Positions 25,738 to 35,444 are shown, counted from the stretch's first letter. The stretch is DNA of 64,000 bases from Rubrivivax sp. (GCA_030681795.1 JAUXRG010000064.1:227694-291693); one strand, 5' to 3'. Notes: a model not told the origin generated them from the letters alone. Numbers and translations: made by a program.

Positions 25738-26985
25738 TCAGCCGTCAAGTTGGCGCGCCGCACGCAGCGCCGTGAGCACCGCCCGGTTGACCGCGGTCGT
25801 GCTGAGGAACAGCCGCTCGGCCTGTTCGCGGATGTCGAGCACCGATTCGCTTTCTACGGCGCGCACCAGATTCAGGTACGGCTGGTACGGTCCGCCTTCG
25901 TCGCGCAAGGCCTGCTGCACGCGCTCGGGCACCGGCACGCTGGACAAGAGCTCGGAAAACGGCTGATGCAGCAACTTGTCGAGCAGCGAGAAGACGCCGC
26001 AGATGAACATTTCGCCGCGCATCTCGGCGTCGGCCTGGTCACGGCAGAACTCTTCCATCAGGAGGCCGCGGCGCAGGGCCGAGTACATCACCGGCCGCGC
26101 GTTCACGCCCTTGGACGATGAAGCCAGCAGCAGGGACAGCCAGCGCTTGAGCCGCTGGTAGCCCAGCAACATCAGCGCCTGGGAGAAGGAGTTGATTTCC
26201 ACCGACAGGCCGAAGGCCGGCGAATTGAGATAGCGCAGAAGCCGGAAGGCCAGCGTCGGGTCGCGCCTGAGCACGCCCTCCAGCACGGCCATCGGCGCCT
26301 CTGCCTCGACGCCATTGATGAGCTCCATGACGATCTTCACATCGCTGGGCACCACCGCGCGGCCACTGGGTGGCGGCGGCGCATCGTCGGCCGGCCAGCC
26401 CAGCACCGCCACCGAGCCGCGCTGGAATGCGGCCTCGATGTCGGCCGAGGTGCGGGCACCGGCCTGCACGGTGGTGACCTGGCGCACGCCGGGGGGCGCC
26501 GGCGTGGCGCCGCGGCGGTCGTCACCGGCCTCGACGATCGAATGACCGAACAGCACCAGCACTTCGGGGGTCAGCGGCACCAGGGGCCGGCCCTTGATGA
26601 GCAGCACCGTGCCCGCCTCGCGCAGTTGCCTGAGCCGGGCGCTGCGCGCCGCATCGCTGGTCATGAAGGCCGGCACTTCGAGCATCAGATGGGTGCCGGG
26701 CGAGGCGGCCACCACGGCGTCGAGCAGTTGCTCGCCGGCGAGGTTCAGCGAGACCCCCGGCCGCAGGCCCGCCGCCCCGGGGTCGAACGGGCGCGGCGCC
26801 GGCCTGGCTTCGCCCTCGGGTGCCGGCCAGACTTCGTCCAATGCCTGCAACAGCGCGTGCGCATCGGGCACGACATCCGGGCGTTCGGGGAAGATCGTCA
26901 ACCGCGTGGCCACCACCGCACGCTGGCGGTCGATGATGGGGCTGTAGCCCAGGGCCACCTGGCCCAGCACAGGGTGATCTTGCAT
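25738..26985 (-). CDS. HDOD-domain signalling protein (YuxH-like EAL remnant plus HDOD)
   Basis: The 415-residue protein has an N-terminal segment resembling a degenerate EAL domain (VLGQVALGYSPIIDRQRAVV, about 5-25; no EAL motif) and a C-terminal HDOD domain (DVKIVMELINGVEAEAPM, DPTLAFRLLRYLNSPAFG, SQALMLLGYQRLKRWLSLLL). HDOD proteins are non-catalytic relatives of HD hydrolases seen in chemotaxis and c-di-GMP networks. ATG 26985 matches the family N-terminus; a GTG at 27015 overlaps the flgL stop (GTGA) and would couple translation to flgL. Either way it continues the flg operon, and the multi-PAS kinase starts 10 nt after its stop. Confidence 0.82.
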   Translation of the reverse strand: MQDHPVLGQVALGYSPIIDRQRAVVATRLTIFPERPDVVPDAHALLQALDEVWPAPEGEARPAPRPFDPGAAGLRPGVSLNLAGEQLLDAVVAASPGTHLMLEVPAFMTSDAARSARLRQLREAGTVLLIKGRPLVPLTPEVLVLFGHSIVEAGDDRRGATPAPPGVRQVTTVQAGARTSADIEAAFQRGSVAVLGWPADDAPPPPSGRAVVPSDVKIVMELINGVEAEAPMAVLEGVLRRDPTLAFRLLRYLNSPAFGLSVEINSFSQALMLLGYQRLKRWLSLLLASSSKGVNARPVMYSALRRGLLMEEFCRDQADAEMRGEMFICGVFSLLDKLLHQPFSELLSSVPVPERVQQALRDEGGPYQPYLNLVRAVESESVLDIREQAERLFLSTTAVNRAVLTALRAARQLDG

Positions 26986-27011
26986 GCAGTGCGCCCGCTG
27001 CCGGGCCGCGG

Positions 27012-27938
27012 TCACTTGAGGTAATCGAACAGCGACATGCGCTGCACCATCGCGTAGGTCTTCAGGGCCGCATCGTAGCCGGTCTGCTGGTTCTGGAAGT
27101 CAGACAAAGCCTGCACCAGGTCCAGGTCCTCGGCCTGCGAGCGTTCGGTCTGGGCCTGTAGTTTGGACTGGCTCAAGCGCGAGCCGATGGCATCGATGCG
27201 GTTGAGCGCCTCGCCGGCGCGCGAGCGCCAGGCCGAGAGGTTGCCCGCCACCGCGTCGATGCCGGCCAGCCCCTCGCTCACCGTCTGCGCCACCTGGACG
27301 CTCGTGCGCCCCGCCGTCTGCAGCTCGGTGATGGTCTTGTCCAGCGTGTCGAAGACCGACAGCGTGCCGCCGGGGTTGGCCGGGTCGGCCGCCCCCAGCC
27401 AGGCCGCGCGGCCGTCCATCGACAGCGGCGAGACCTCGCCCGATGCGGCCTGGAGCTGGCCGGGCGTGCCGTTGAAGACCACGCCGCCGGGAGCGTCCAC
27501 CAGCGGCGGCCCGTCGCTGCCCTGGCCGCCGAAGAGATAGCGGCCGGCGCCGTCGCTGCGGTTGGCCAGGGCCAGCAGATCGTTGCGCAAGCCGCTCAAG
27601 GCATCGGCCAGGGTCTGGCGCTCGCTGTCGGTGTAGCTGCCGTTGCCGGCCTGGACCACGAGCTCGCGCGCCTGCTGCAGCAGATCCCCGGCGTCGCCCA
27701 GGGCGCTTTCGCCAAGCTGCATGGCGGTGCGGCTGGCGTCCAGCGCGCGCTGTTGGGCGTCGCAGCGCGAGGCGGCGGCCATCGCGCGCTCGGCCTGCGC
27801 CGCCGCGGCCGGGTCGTCGCTGGCCTTGAGCACGCGCTTGCCGCTGGTGAGTTGCTGCTGCGCTTCGCTGAGCGTCTGCTGGCGTCGCTGCAGGGTGGCC
27901 ACCGAGGTTTCGACGGCCGAGGCGGAGGTGATGCGCAT
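27012..27938 (-). CDS. flgL: Flagellar hook-filament junction protein FlgL (HAP3)
   Basis: The 308-residue protein joins FlgK to the flagellin filament. It has the flagellin-like N-terminal coiled region (SAVETSVATLQRRQQTLSEA) and the C-terminal helix with DLVQALSDFQNQQTGYDAAL and MVQRMSLFDYLK, the usual ends of FlgL. Length is normal. It follows flgK with 13 nt between them and is followed directly by the HDOD gene. Confidence 0.95.
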   Translation of the reverse strand: MRITSASAVETSVATLQRRQQTLSEAQQQLTSGKRVLKASDDPAAAAQAERAMAAASRCDAQQRALDASRTAMQLGESALGDAGDLLQQARELVVQAGNGSYTDSERQTLADALSGLRNDLLALANRSDGAGRYLFGGQGSDGPPLVDAPGGVVFNGTPGQLQAASGEVSPLSMDGRAAWLGAADPANPGGTLSVFDTLDKTITELQTAGRTSVQVAQTVSEGLAGIDAVAGNLSAWRSRAGEALNRIDAIGSRLSQSKLQAQTERSQAEDLDLVQALSDFQNQQTGYDAALKTYAMVQRMSLFDYLK

Positions 27939-27951
27939 GGGGTTCCTTGGG

Positions 27952-29610
27952 CTAGCGGGCGGCCGTCTGCAACAGGGTGTCGAAGATGGCCTGTGCGACC
28001 TGCAACACCTTTGCTGCGGCCTGGTAGCTCTGTTGGTACTGGATCAGCCGGGCGGCCTCTTCGTCGAGGTTGATGCCGGCCTGCGAGCTGCGTGAGAGCT
28101 CGGCCTGGTCGGCCACGGCCGTGGAGATCTCGGAAGAGGCCTGGGCGCTTTGCGTGCGCACCCCCACATCGGCCATGGCCTGGGCCCAGGCGTCGGTGAG
28201 GGTGCGGCCACCGACCAGGGCGGCGTCGCGCAGCGCCGCCAGGGACAGCGCGTTGCCGTTGTTGGAGGCCAGTGCGCTGGCCGGGGTCGGGTCCACCGCG
28301 ATGACGTCGCCCGCGGCGGGCACGCCGCTGATCTGCAGCGTGAAGCCGTTGGCGCCCTGCAGCGCCTGCCCCGGCACCCAGGGCAACGCCACGCCGGTCA
28401 ACGAGGACGTGTAGGTGAAGCCCGTGGCGGGCGCCACCGCGTCGGCGAAGGTGAAGGTCTCGCTGACCCCGGGGAACGGCAACGGTGCGGCGGTGACCCG
28501 CAGCTCGGCGACGGCCGCCGTGCCGAGGTTGGTGGCGGCCGTGGTGGCCACCAGCGGGGAAGCCGCGGCGAGGTCCTTGGGGTCCGCGAGCAGGACGGTC
28601 ATGCCGATGCCATTGGCCGGATCCAGGGCGAACAGCGCCGGCCCTGCGGCCTGCCCCAGCGTCAGGCCTCGCGCCTGCTGGTCGTTGACGGCGGTGGTGA
28701 CTTCGGACGCCAGCTCGCCGAGAAGGTCGCGCGCAGCCGCCAGGTCGTTGTTCTGGAAGCGCAGCAGCCCGGCCACCTTGCCGCCGCCCAGCACGCTCTC
28801 GTCCAGCGTGCGTGGATTGCTGCCGTCCATGACGGCCACGGCGCTGCGCGTCGGGTCGCTGGCATCGGGCACCAGTTTGAGCTCGGCGGCGTTGGAGCCC
28901 AGCACCAGGCGCTGCCCGCCGCCGATGAATACGCCCACCGACCCGTCGGGGGCGTCGATGCGGGTGACCTGCAACTGCTCCGAGAGCTTGCCGATGAGGC
29001 GGTCGCGCTCGTCGAGCAGGTCGTTGGCCGGCTGCCCGAGACCGCGCAATTCGACGATGCGCTGGTTGGCATTGGCAATGCTCCTGGCCAGCGAATTCAC
29101 CTGGGCCACGGAAACGCCGAGGTCGGCGTCGACCCCGTCCTGGATGGATTTCAGTGCGCTGGCGGACTCGTTGAAACGCGAAGCCAGGTCCGCGGCACGC
29201 GCCAGAGCGACCTGCCGCGCGGACAAGTCATTGGGCTGGCTGGCCATGTCGACGAACGCGTTGAAGAGCTGCGTCGTGGCGTCGCCCAGGCCGCCCTCGC
29301 CGGGTTTGAAGATCGTCTCGAGCTGCTGCAGCTTGGCCAGGCGCGCACTGTCCATCGACGCCATGGCCTTGGTCGCTGCGGCCTCGCGGGTCAGGAACTC
29401 GTCGTGCGATCGCGTCACCGAGGCCACGTCGACGCCGCGGCCGAAGAAGCCGGCGCCGGTGAACTGGCCCGGCGAGGTCGACAGCTCCACCTGCTGGCGC
29501 GAATAGCCCACCACGCTGGCGTTGGCGATGTTGTTGCCGGTGGTCTGCAGCGCCGCGTAGTTGGCGGCCAGGGCCTTCATGCCCAGGGACATCAGCGGTG
29601 AAAGGCTCAT
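27952..29610 (-). CDS. flgK: Flagellar hook-associated protein FlgK (HAP1)
   Basis: A 552-residue hook-filament junction protein. The N-terminus has the rod/hook family motif ANYAALQTTGNNIANASVVG, and the C-terminus ends with the helix GINLDEEAARLIQYQQSYQA (as far as 20 residues) followed by KVLQVAQAIFDTLL. The middle domain (about 330-470) is Ala/Gly-rich and variable, as in other FlgK proteins. It lies 15 nt after flgJ. Confidence 0.96.
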   Translation of the reverse strand: MSLSPLMSLGMKALAANYAALQTTGNNIANASVVGYSRQQVELSTSPGQFTGAGFFGRGVDVASVTRSHDEFLTREAAATKAMASMDSARLAKLQQLETIFKPGEGGLGDATTQLFNAFVDMASQPNDLSARQVALARAADLASRFNESASALKSIQDGVDADLGVSVAQVNSLARSIANANQRIVELRGLGQPANDLLDERDRLIGKLSEQLQVTRIDAPDGSVGVFIGGGQRLVLGSNAAELKLVPDASDPTRSAVAVMDGSNPRTLDESVLGGGKVAGLLRFQNNDLAAARDLLGELASEVTTAVNDQQARGLTLGQAAGPALFALDPANGIGMTVLLADPKDLAAASPLVATTAATNLGTAAVAELRVTAAPLPFPGVSETFTFADAVAPATGFTYTSSLTGVALPWVPGQALQGANGFTLQISGVPAAGDVIAVDPTPASALASNNGNALSLAALRDAALVGGRTLTDAWAQAMADVGVRTQSAQASSEISTAVADQAELSRSSQAGINLDEEAARLIQYQQSYQAAAKVLQVAQAIFDTLLQTAAR

Positions 29611-29625
29611 GGCATGACCTCGGGT

Positions 29626-30513
29626 TCAGGCCACCGAGCGCTGCAGCCGCAGCGTGGTGTTGATGACGCGCGTGAGCTTGTCGGCGTAGGCCGGGTCGGT
29701 GGCGTAGCCGGCGCGCTGCAGGCCCTGCGCGAAGCCGGCGGCCGCATCGGCGCCGGTCTGTGCCTGGGCCACCACGCCCTGGTAGCGCGGGCTGTCCTTC
29801 ATCAGCCGGGCGTAGTCGGCAAACGACTCGGCATAGCTGCCGTAGGCGCGGAACCTGGCCACCCCCTTTTGGGCCTTGCCGTCGACATATTCGGTGGTCG
29901 TGACCTCGGCGGTGGGGCCCTTCCAGTTCGCGCCGGCCTTGATGCCGAAGAGGTTGAACGAAGGCGTGCCGTCGCTGTGGCGGATTTCCTTGCGCCCCCA
30001 GCCGGTCTCGTGCGCCGCCTGCGCCACCATGAAGGCCGCGGGGATGCCCGTGCGGGCCTCGGCCTGGCGCGCCGCGGCGTCGTGCTGCTGCACGAAGCCG
30101 GCGGCCCCGGCCTGCGGCAGCCGCGTGGCGGCGGGCGTGGCCGCGAGAGACGCGGGCGTATTGTTGGCCGAGCCGGTGACGGGAATCGGGCCCGGCGCCA
30201 GACCCATCTGGCGCTCGAGCTGCTTCATGATCGCTTCCGACAGCCCGCCCGGCCGGCCCGCAAGCTGGGTGGCAAATTGCGTATCCAGCATCTCGGTGCC
30301 CATGCTTGTGCCACCGTTGTCGAGCAGCCCGCTGGGCAGCGTGGTCGCGCGCATGCTCTTCATGAGCTCGTTCATGAACAGCGCTTCGAACTGGCGCGCC
30401 GTTTCCCGCACCGCGCCCTTGGGGTCCAGCGCGGCACGCGACTTCAGGCCCTCCAACGAACGCGAATCGCTGGCCAGGCCTTGCATCGGTGAGCTCGGCA
30501 GCACGGCCGCCAT
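29626..30513 (-). CDS. flgJ: FlgJ: rod assembly protein with muramidase domain
   Basis: The 295-residue protein has the N-terminal rod-capping region (ETARQFEALFMNELMKSMRA, about 36-55) and a C-terminal glucosaminidase-type domain (about 140-290) with AQAAHETGWGRKEI and SFNLFGIKAG. The full bifunctional form is therefore present; it digests peptidoglycan in the periplasm so the rod can pass. Its ATG (30513) directly abuts the flgI stop. Confidence 0.95.
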   Translation of the reverse strand: MAAVLPSSPMQGLASDSRSLEGLKSRAALDPKGAVRETARQFEALFMNELMKSMRATTLPSGLLDNGGTSMGTEMLDTQFATQLAGRPGGLSEAIMKQLERQMGLAPGPIPVTGSANNTPASLAATPAATRLPQAGAAGFVQQHDAAARQAEARTGIPAAFMVAQAAHETGWGRKEIRHSDGTPSFNLFGIKAGANWKGPTAEVTTTEYVDGKAQKGVARFRAYGSYAESFADYARLMKDSPRYQGVVAQAQTGADAAAGFAQGLQRAGYATDPAYADKLTRVINTTLRLQRSVA

Positions 30514-31650
30514 CTAGATCACCTCGATCTCGGCGTGCAGCGCACCGGCGCTCTTCATGGCCTGCAGGATGGCCAGCAGGTCCAGCGGCGTGGCGCCCAT
30601 GGCGTTGAGCGCCTTGACCACGTCGGTGAGCTTGGTGCCGGCGGCCATGTGGATGAGCGCGCCCGAGCCCTGGGTGACGGAGATGTCGGACTTCTGCGCC
30701 TGCACCGTCTGCCCCTGGCCGAAGGGAGCGGGCTGGCTGATGACGGGCGTGGTGGTGATCGTCACCGAGAGGTTGCCGTGGGCCACCGCGCAGGCACCCA
30801 GCGTCACCGCCTCGTTCATCACCACCGAGCCGGTGCGGGCGTTGAGCACGACGCGCGCGGCCGGGCGCTCCAGCTCGAGCGAGAGGTTCTCGATTTCGGC
30901 CAGGAAGGTCACGCGGGCGTCGCCCGCCACCGGCACGCGCACGCGCACGGTGCGGCCGTCCAGCGCCGAGGCCGTGCCGGCGCCGCGGGCGCCGTTGATC
31001 GCGCCGGCCACCGCACGCGCCGTGGCGTAGTCGTTGGCGGTCAGGCCCAGGGTCAGCGTGTCGCCCTCGCCCAGCGGCGTGGGCACGCTGCGCTCGACAC
31101 TCGCGCCGTCGGGGATGCGCCCGGCCGAGAGGTGGTTGATTTGTACCTTGGAGCCACCCGCCGAGGCGCCCGCGCCACCGACGATGAGGTTGCCCTGGGC
31201 CAGGGCATAGACCTGGCCGTCGGCCCCCTTGAGCGGCGCGGCGATGAGCGTACCGCCGCGCAGGCTCTTGGCGTTGCCCACCGAGGAGACGTTGACGTCG
31301 ATGGTCTGCCCGGGTTGCGCGAAGGGCGGCAGTTGCGCCGTCACCAGCACCGCCGCGACGTTGCGCAGCTGCATGGTCGTGCCCGCCGGCACCGTGATGC
31401 CCATCTGCTGCAGCATCGCCGTCAGGCTTTGCGTGGTGAAGGGTGTCTGCGTGGTCTGGTCGCCCGTGCCGTCCAGGCCCACGACCAGGCCGTAGCCCAC
31501 CAGCTGGTTGCTGCGCACGCCTTGCACGGCGGCGACTTCCTTGATGCGCACCGAGGCCGCCGCCGGCAGCGGCCACCACAGCGCGCTGCTGGCCGCGAAG
31601 AGGCCCAGGCCGATGATCCAGCGCACAAGACGTTCGGGCGGGATATTCAT
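30514..31650 (-). CDS. flgI: Flagellar P-ring protein FlgI
   Basis: A 378-residue periplasmic protein forming the peptidoglycan-layer ring. A signal peptide spans about residues 1-32 ([20 protein letters not shown] then LPAAAS), and the mature start [20 protein letters not shown] is almost invariant in the family. ATG 31650 puts the signal peptide at the N-terminus; a frame extension to 31683 lacks support. flgH ends 4 nt upstream. Confidence 0.96.
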   Translation of the reverse strand: MNIPPERLVRWIIGLGLFAASSALWWPLPAAASVRIKEVAAVQGVRSNQLVGYGLVVGLDGTGDQTTQTPFTTQSLTAMLQQMGITVPAGTTMQLRNVAAVLVTAQLPPFAQPGQTIDVNVSSVGNAKSLRGGTLIAAPLKGADGQVYALAQGNLIVGGAGASAGGSKVQINHLSAGRIPDGASVERSVPTPLGEGDTLTLGLTANDYATARAVAGAINGARGAGTASALDGRTVRVRVPVAGDARVTFLAEIENLSLELERPAARVVLNARTGSVVMNEAVTLGACAVAHGNLSVTITTTPVISQPAPFGQGQTVQAQKSDISVTQGSGALIHMAAGTKLTDVVKALNAMGATPLDLLAILQAMKSAGALHAEIEVI

Positions 31651-31654
31651 GGCA

Positions 31655-32323
31655 TCAGATGGGCAGGACACTGAGGAAGACACGGCCCAGCCAGCCTATG
31701 GCCTGGGCCTCGGACTGCTGGCCGCGGCCGCGCTGCTCCAGCCTCACGTTGGCGATCTGCGCACTGGGCACGCTGTTGCCGGGCTGGATGGCGCGCGGGT
31801 CGACCTGGCCGGAAAAGCGCAGCACATCGACGTTCTCGTTGACGCCGATCTGCTTCTCGCCGGCAATCAGCAGGTGGCCGTTGGGCAGCACCTGGCGCAC
31901 GATCACGGTGATGGTGCCGCTGAAGTCGTTGCTGCTCGCCGTGGCACCCTTGCCGGCGAAGGTATTGCTGCCCGTGCCTTCGGCCGAGGCGCGCGCGAAG
32001 CTCGTCGGCTTGACGCCCGGCAGCGCCGTGATGCCGGCCGAGATGGCGCCGCTCTTGTCGATAGAACTGGTGGAGCTTTGCGTGGCGCTCACCCGCTCGA
32101 CGATCTGCACGGTGAGCGAGTCGCCGACCAGGCGGGCGCGGTGGTCCTCGAAAAGCGGCCGGTAGTTCGACGACCTGAAGATCGAGCCGTCCGCCGGACC
32201 GGCCGCGGCCACGGGGGCGGGCAGCGGCGGGGTGGTGTCGGCCACTTCCACGCGCGGCCAGATGGTGCTGCAGCCCCCCAGGACCGCCGTGGTGGCGAAG
32301 ATCAGCAAAGCGCGGGTGAACAT
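31655..32323 (-). CDS. flgH: Flagellar L-ring lipoprotein FlgH
   Basis: The 222-residue outer-membrane ring protein starts [20 protein letters not shown], a signal peptide with lipobox LGGC and lipidated Cys17. Family segments are [34 protein letters not shown], and the C-terminal [20 protein letters not shown]. The frame is open well upstream into flgG, but the lipobox fixes the start at 32323. Confidence 0.95.
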   Translation of the reverse strand: MFTRALLIFATTAVLGGCSTIWPRVEVADTTPPLPAPVAAAGPADGSIFRSSNYRPLFEDHRARLVGDSLTVQIVERVSATQSSTSSIDKSGAISAGITALPGVKPTSFARASAEGTGSNTFAGKGATASSNDFSGTITVIVRQVLPNGHLLIAGEKQIGVNENVDVLRFSGQVDPRAIQPGNSVPSAQIANVRLEQRGRGQQSEAQAIGWLGRVFLSVLPI

Positions 32324-32334
32324 GGCGCGTCCCG

Positions 32335-33117
32335 TCAGAGTTGGGCCAGGCGCTGCAGCATCTGGTCGGAAGTCTGGATGGCCTTCGAGTTGAGCTCGTA
32401 GGCACGCTGCGTGGCGATCATCGCCACCAGCTCTTCGACGACGTTGACATTGCTGCCCTCGACGAAGCCCTGTTGCAGCGTGCCGTGGCCCGAGCTGCCG
32501 GGGGCCCCGGCGTTGGGCGTGCCCGAAGCCGCGGTCTCGCCGAAGAGGTTGCCGCCCTTGGGGTCCAGGCCGGCCGGGTTGATGAACGATGCGAGCTGGA
32601 TCGTGCCCAGGGTCTGCGGTGCCGTCTGGCCGGCGATGGTGGCGGTGACGATGCCGGTCTCGCTGACCGTCACGCCGCTGGCCCCGGCCGGGATGGTGAT
32701 GCCCGGTTGCACGGCATAGCCGGCGTTGGTGACGAGCTGGCCGTTGGCGTCGACCTGGAAGCTGCCGTCGCGGGTGTAGCCGGTGGTGCCGTCGGGCAGC
32801 TGGATCTGGAAGAAACCCTGACCCTTGACGGCGAGGTCGAAGTTGTTGCCCGTCTGCTGCAGGCTGCCCTGGTTGAAGTTGCGCGTGGTGGCCGCGGCGC
32901 GTGAACCCAGGCCGATCTGCAGGCCGGTGGGCAGCTGGCTTTGCTCGGAGCTGGCGGCGCCGGCCGAGCGCAGGTTCTGGTACATCAGGTCCTCGAACAC
33001 GACGCCGGCGCGCTTGTAGCCGTTGGTGCCGACGTTGGCGAGGTTGTTGGAGATGGCGTCCAGCTTGGTCTGCTGACCTTCCATCCCGGTCTTGGCAATC
33101 CACAGCGAGCGGATCAT
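32335..33117 (-). CDS. flgG: Distal rod protein FlgG
   Basis: The 260-residue rod protein has the N-terminal [20 protein letters not shown] and [13 protein letters not shown] motif and ends with the family C-terminal [20 protein letters not shown]. Length is standard (260-262). The RBS AGAGGG lies 8-10 nt upstream. Unlike the rest of the operon, it is separated from its upstream neighbour flgF by a 212-nt gap containing repeats and a hairpin. Confidence 0.97.
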   Translation of the reverse strand: MIRSLWIAKTGMEGQQTKLDAISNNLANVGTNGYKRAGVVFEDLMYQNLRSAGAASSEQSQLPTGLQIGLGSRAAATTRNFNQGSLQQTGNNFDLAVKGQGFFQIQLPDGTTGYTRDGSFQVDANGQLVTNAGYAVQPGITIPAGASGVTVSETGIVTATIAGQTAPQTLGTIQLASFINPAGLDPKGGNLFGETAASGTPNAGAPGSSGHGTLQQGFVEGSNVNVVEELVAMIATQRAYELNSKAIQTSDQMLQRLAQL

Positions 33118-33184
33118 GTGCAGGCCCTCTTTTCACGTTTGCACGAAGGGCCCCATATTCGTCGCTTCAGGTCGCGGGCGGCGG

Positions 33185-33300
33185 GCCGATAAGGGCGCCA
33201 ATCCTGCGTCTTCTCTGCATCTTCTCTGCATCTTCTCTGCGGCTCGATCGGGTGCACAAACAACGAAGCCCGGCCGCGGGCGCGGGCCGGGCTTTGCCAC
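33185..33300 (+). other. flgF-flgG gap: repeats, sigma-28-like box and hairpin
   Basis: The 212-nt gap 33118-33329 has no gene. On the plus strand it holds GCCGATAA (33185-33192), with TCA 15 nt before it (the other flagellar promoters have 16), then three 11-bp repeats, then a stem AAGCCCGGCC / GGCCGGGCTT (33266-33294, 9-nt loop). Read on the plus strand this resembles promoter, CU-rich RNA and terminator, antisense to the flg operon; the U-tract is only CTTTG. The hairpin could instead act on the minus-strand flg mRNA. Both readings are tentative. Confidence 0.35.
33209..33241. repeat. Three 11-bp direct repeats
   Basis: TCTTCTCTGCA occurs at 33209-33219, 33220-33230 and 33231-33241 (last base G instead of A), in the flgF-flgG gap. 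On the plus strand the repeat is pyrimidine-rich. Confidence 0.85.
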
Positions 33301-33329
33301 GGCGGGTACACGGCGGCGGGGCTGGGGGC

Positions 33330-34058
33330 CTATTGCGTCCCGAGCAGCTTGGCCGCGCCCTGCTCGCGCTGCTCGGCGCCTTGCAGCATCTTCATCTGCT
33401 GCTCGAACTGGCGCGCCGCGGCGATCATCGCCACCATCGTCTCCACCGGGCTGACGTTGGAGCCTTCGAGCGCGCCGCTCTGCACGCGCGCCGTGGTGTC
33501 GTTCGGCAGGTCGGCGCCGTCGGCGGCGCGAAACAGCCCATCGCTGCCGCGCTGCAGCGGCGCCTCGGGGGTGACGAGCTTGAGCCGGCCCACCTGCTGC
33601 GGGCGGCCGCTGCCCACGGTGGCGGTGATATTGCCGTCGGCGGCCACCTCGATGGCGGCATTCGCCGGCACGGTGATCGCGCCGCCGTCGCCCAGCACCG
33701 GCAGGCCCGCGGGCGTGACCAGCTGGCCTTCGGTGCTGACCTGCAGCGAGCCGGCACGGGTGTAGGCCTCGGTGCCGTCCAGGGACTGCACCGCCAGCCA
33801 CGAGCTGCCCTGCACGGCCACGTCCAGCGGCCGACCGGTGCTCGCCACCGGGCCGGCCTGGTCGCTGTGGCCGATGGTCGACTCCAGCGTGTAGACGCGG
33901 GTGCTGGCGCCGTCGCCGCGCACCGGCACGGCGCGGAAGGCCTGCAGTTCGGCGCGAAAACCCGCGGTCGAGGCGTTGGCCAGGTTGTTGGCCAGCGAGT
34001 CCTGGCGCTGCAAGGTGGCCTTGGCGCCGGCCATCGAGAGGTAGATGAGACGATCCAT
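33330..34058 (-). CDS. flgF: Proximal rod protein FlgF
   Basis: A 242-residue rod protein beginning MDRLIYLSMAGAKATLQRQD and containing NNLANASTAGFRAELQAFRA, the FlgF version of the rod signature. The C-terminus SPVETMVAMIAAARQFEQQM is conserved. Slightly shorter than many FlgF proteins but complete. It is separated from flgE by a 101-nt gap that holds a palindromic repeat. Confidence 0.95.
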   Translation of the reverse strand: MDRLIYLSMAGAKATLQRQDSLANNLANASTAGFRAELQAFRAVPVRGDGASTRVYTLESTIGHSDQAGPVASTGRPLDVAVQGSSWLAVQSLDGTEAYTRAGSLQVSTEGQLVTPAGLPVLGDGGAITVPANAAIEVAADGNITATVGSGRPQQVGRLKLVTPEAPLQRGSDGLFRAADGADLPNDTTARVQSGALEGSNVSPVETMVAMIAAARQFEQQMKMLQGAEQREQGAAKLLGTQ

Positions 34059-34076
34059 GTCTTAGCGCTCCATCAA

Positions 34077-34157
34077 GCGGACGCCGCGGAACCGGCTTTG
34101 CCGGGCCGCTGGCGTCGCCCCCTTGAGGGGGAGCGGCGAAGCCACTTCGGAGGTGGT
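34077..34157. repeat. Palindromic intergenic repeat, copy 1
   Basis: Between flgE and flgF. It contains two hairpins: CCGGC-TTT-GCCGG and CCCCCT-TG-AGGGGG, followed by GCGGCGAAGCCAC. The same two-hairpin layout occurs at 53266-53346 between flhD and flhC. Both copies sit inside flagellar operons, so they are transcribed and could affect mRNA stability. Confidence 0.7.
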
Positions 34158-34159
34158 CA

Positions 34160-35422
34160 TTACCGCAGGTTGACCAGGGTCTGGAGCACCTGGTCCTGCG
34201 TCTTGATGGTCTGCGCGTTGGCCTGGTAGACGCGCTGCGCGGTGATCATGTTGACGAGCTCGCCGGTGAGATCGACGTTGCTCTCTTCCAGCGCGCCGGC
34301 CTGCAGCGCACCGAGGTTGCCTTCGCCAGGGGCCCCCATCACCGGATCGCCGGCGGCGTAGGTGCTGGCCCAGGCGTTGTCGCCGACCGGCTTGAGGCCC
34401 TGGGGGTTGCGGAAATTGGCGATCTGGATCTGGCCCGCCGGCTTGGACTGGCCGTTCGAGTAGCGCGCCATGACGATGCCGTTTGCTTCCACCGAGACCG
34501 AGGTCAGCTGGCCCGCGGTGAAGCCGTCCTGGGTCAGGTTGGTGACGCCGTAGGGCGCGCCGAACTGGGTGGCCGCCCCGACGTCGAACTGCAGGCCGGC
34601 AATGGCCAAGGTATCGGCCCCCGCCGCGGTGACGGTGACCGGGATGTCGATGGCCACCGCGCCCACGGGCGCCGTCGGGGCGCTGCCGTCGGCGGCGAAG
34701 GTGATGGTGGTGATGGGCGCCGGGGCCGCCGCGTTGCCCCCCACGGTGACGCCGTTGGCGGTGGCGAAGACGTTCCAGGTATCGCTGGCCGACTTCTGGA
34801 AATAGTAGGTCAGCGCGACCTCCTGTCCCTTGGCGTCGTAGACCGTCAGCGAGGTGGCGTTGTTGTAGGTGGCGGCGTCGTTGTAGTCGATGGCCGGAGC
34901 CACCGCAGGCGCCGTGGCGGGAAGCCGCGCGTCCAGGTTCATCTCCAGCTGGACCTCGCTGGTGGCCGCGGGGCTGATGCCGCCGGTGGGCAATTGCAGC
35001 GCGACGGTCTGGCCGGGCTGGACCACGCCCTGGGCGTCGGCGGCATAGCCCATGAGCTGCTGCTGCGCGTTGTTGACGATGAAGCCGTCGCGGTCCAGCT
35101 TGAACTGGCCGTTGCGGGTATAGACGGGGGGATTCAGCCCGTCGGTGACCTGGAAGAAACCGGCGCCGTTGATCGCCAGATCCAGGGGGTTCTGCGTGGT
35201 CGAGATGTTGCCCTGGGTGAACTGCTGCGCCACCGCGGTCAGGTTGGTGCCTATGCCGACGTTGTTGGTGCCCGAGCCGTTGAGCGCCGCGGCATAGACG
35301 TCGGCGAACTCGGCCCGCGAGACCTTGGCGCCGTAGGTGTTGGCGTTGGCGATGTTGTTGCCGATGACTTCGAGGTTCTTGCTCGATGCGTTGAGCCCGG
35401 AAAGGCCTTGCTGGAAGCTCAT
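34160..35422 (-). CDS. flgE: Flagellar hook protein FlgE
   Basis: The 420-residue hook subunit starts MSFQQGLSGLNASSKNLEVI with the NNIANANTYGAKVSRAEFAD motif and ends with EESNVDLTGELVNMITAQRV and the final helix. The middle domain (about 150-320) is Ala/Thr-rich, as in other hook proteins. It lies 22 nt downstream of flgD. Confidence 0.97.
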   Translation of the reverse strand: MSFQQGLSGLNASSKNLEVIGNNIANANTYGAKVSRAEFADVYAAALNGSGTNNVGIGTNLTAVAQQFTQGNISTTQNPLDLAINGAGFFQVTDGLNPPVYTRNGQFKLDRDGFIVNNAQQQLMGYAADAQGVVQPGQTVALQLPTGGISPAATSEVQLEMNLDARLPATAPAVAPAIDYNDAATYNNATSLTVYDAKGQEVALTYYFQKSASDTWNVFATANGVTVGGNAAAPAPITTITFAADGSAPTAPVGAVAIDIPVTVTAAGADTLAIAGLQFDVGAATQFGAPYGVTNLTQDGFTAGQLTSVSVEANGIVMARYSNGQSKPAGQIQIANFRNPQGLKPVGDNAWASTYAAGDPVMGAPGEGNLGALQAGALEESNVDLTGELVNMITAQRVYQANAQTIKTQDQVLQTLVNLR

Positions 35423-35444
35423 GGTCGTGGTCCTTGGAAGAGGT

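Noticed and set aside
22413..25775. Long plus-strand open frame (857 codons) opposite the multi-PAS kinase
   Set aside because: High GC gives long shadow frames; its translation is rich in Ala/Arg/His without motifs, while the minus strand has clear PAS and kinase signatures.
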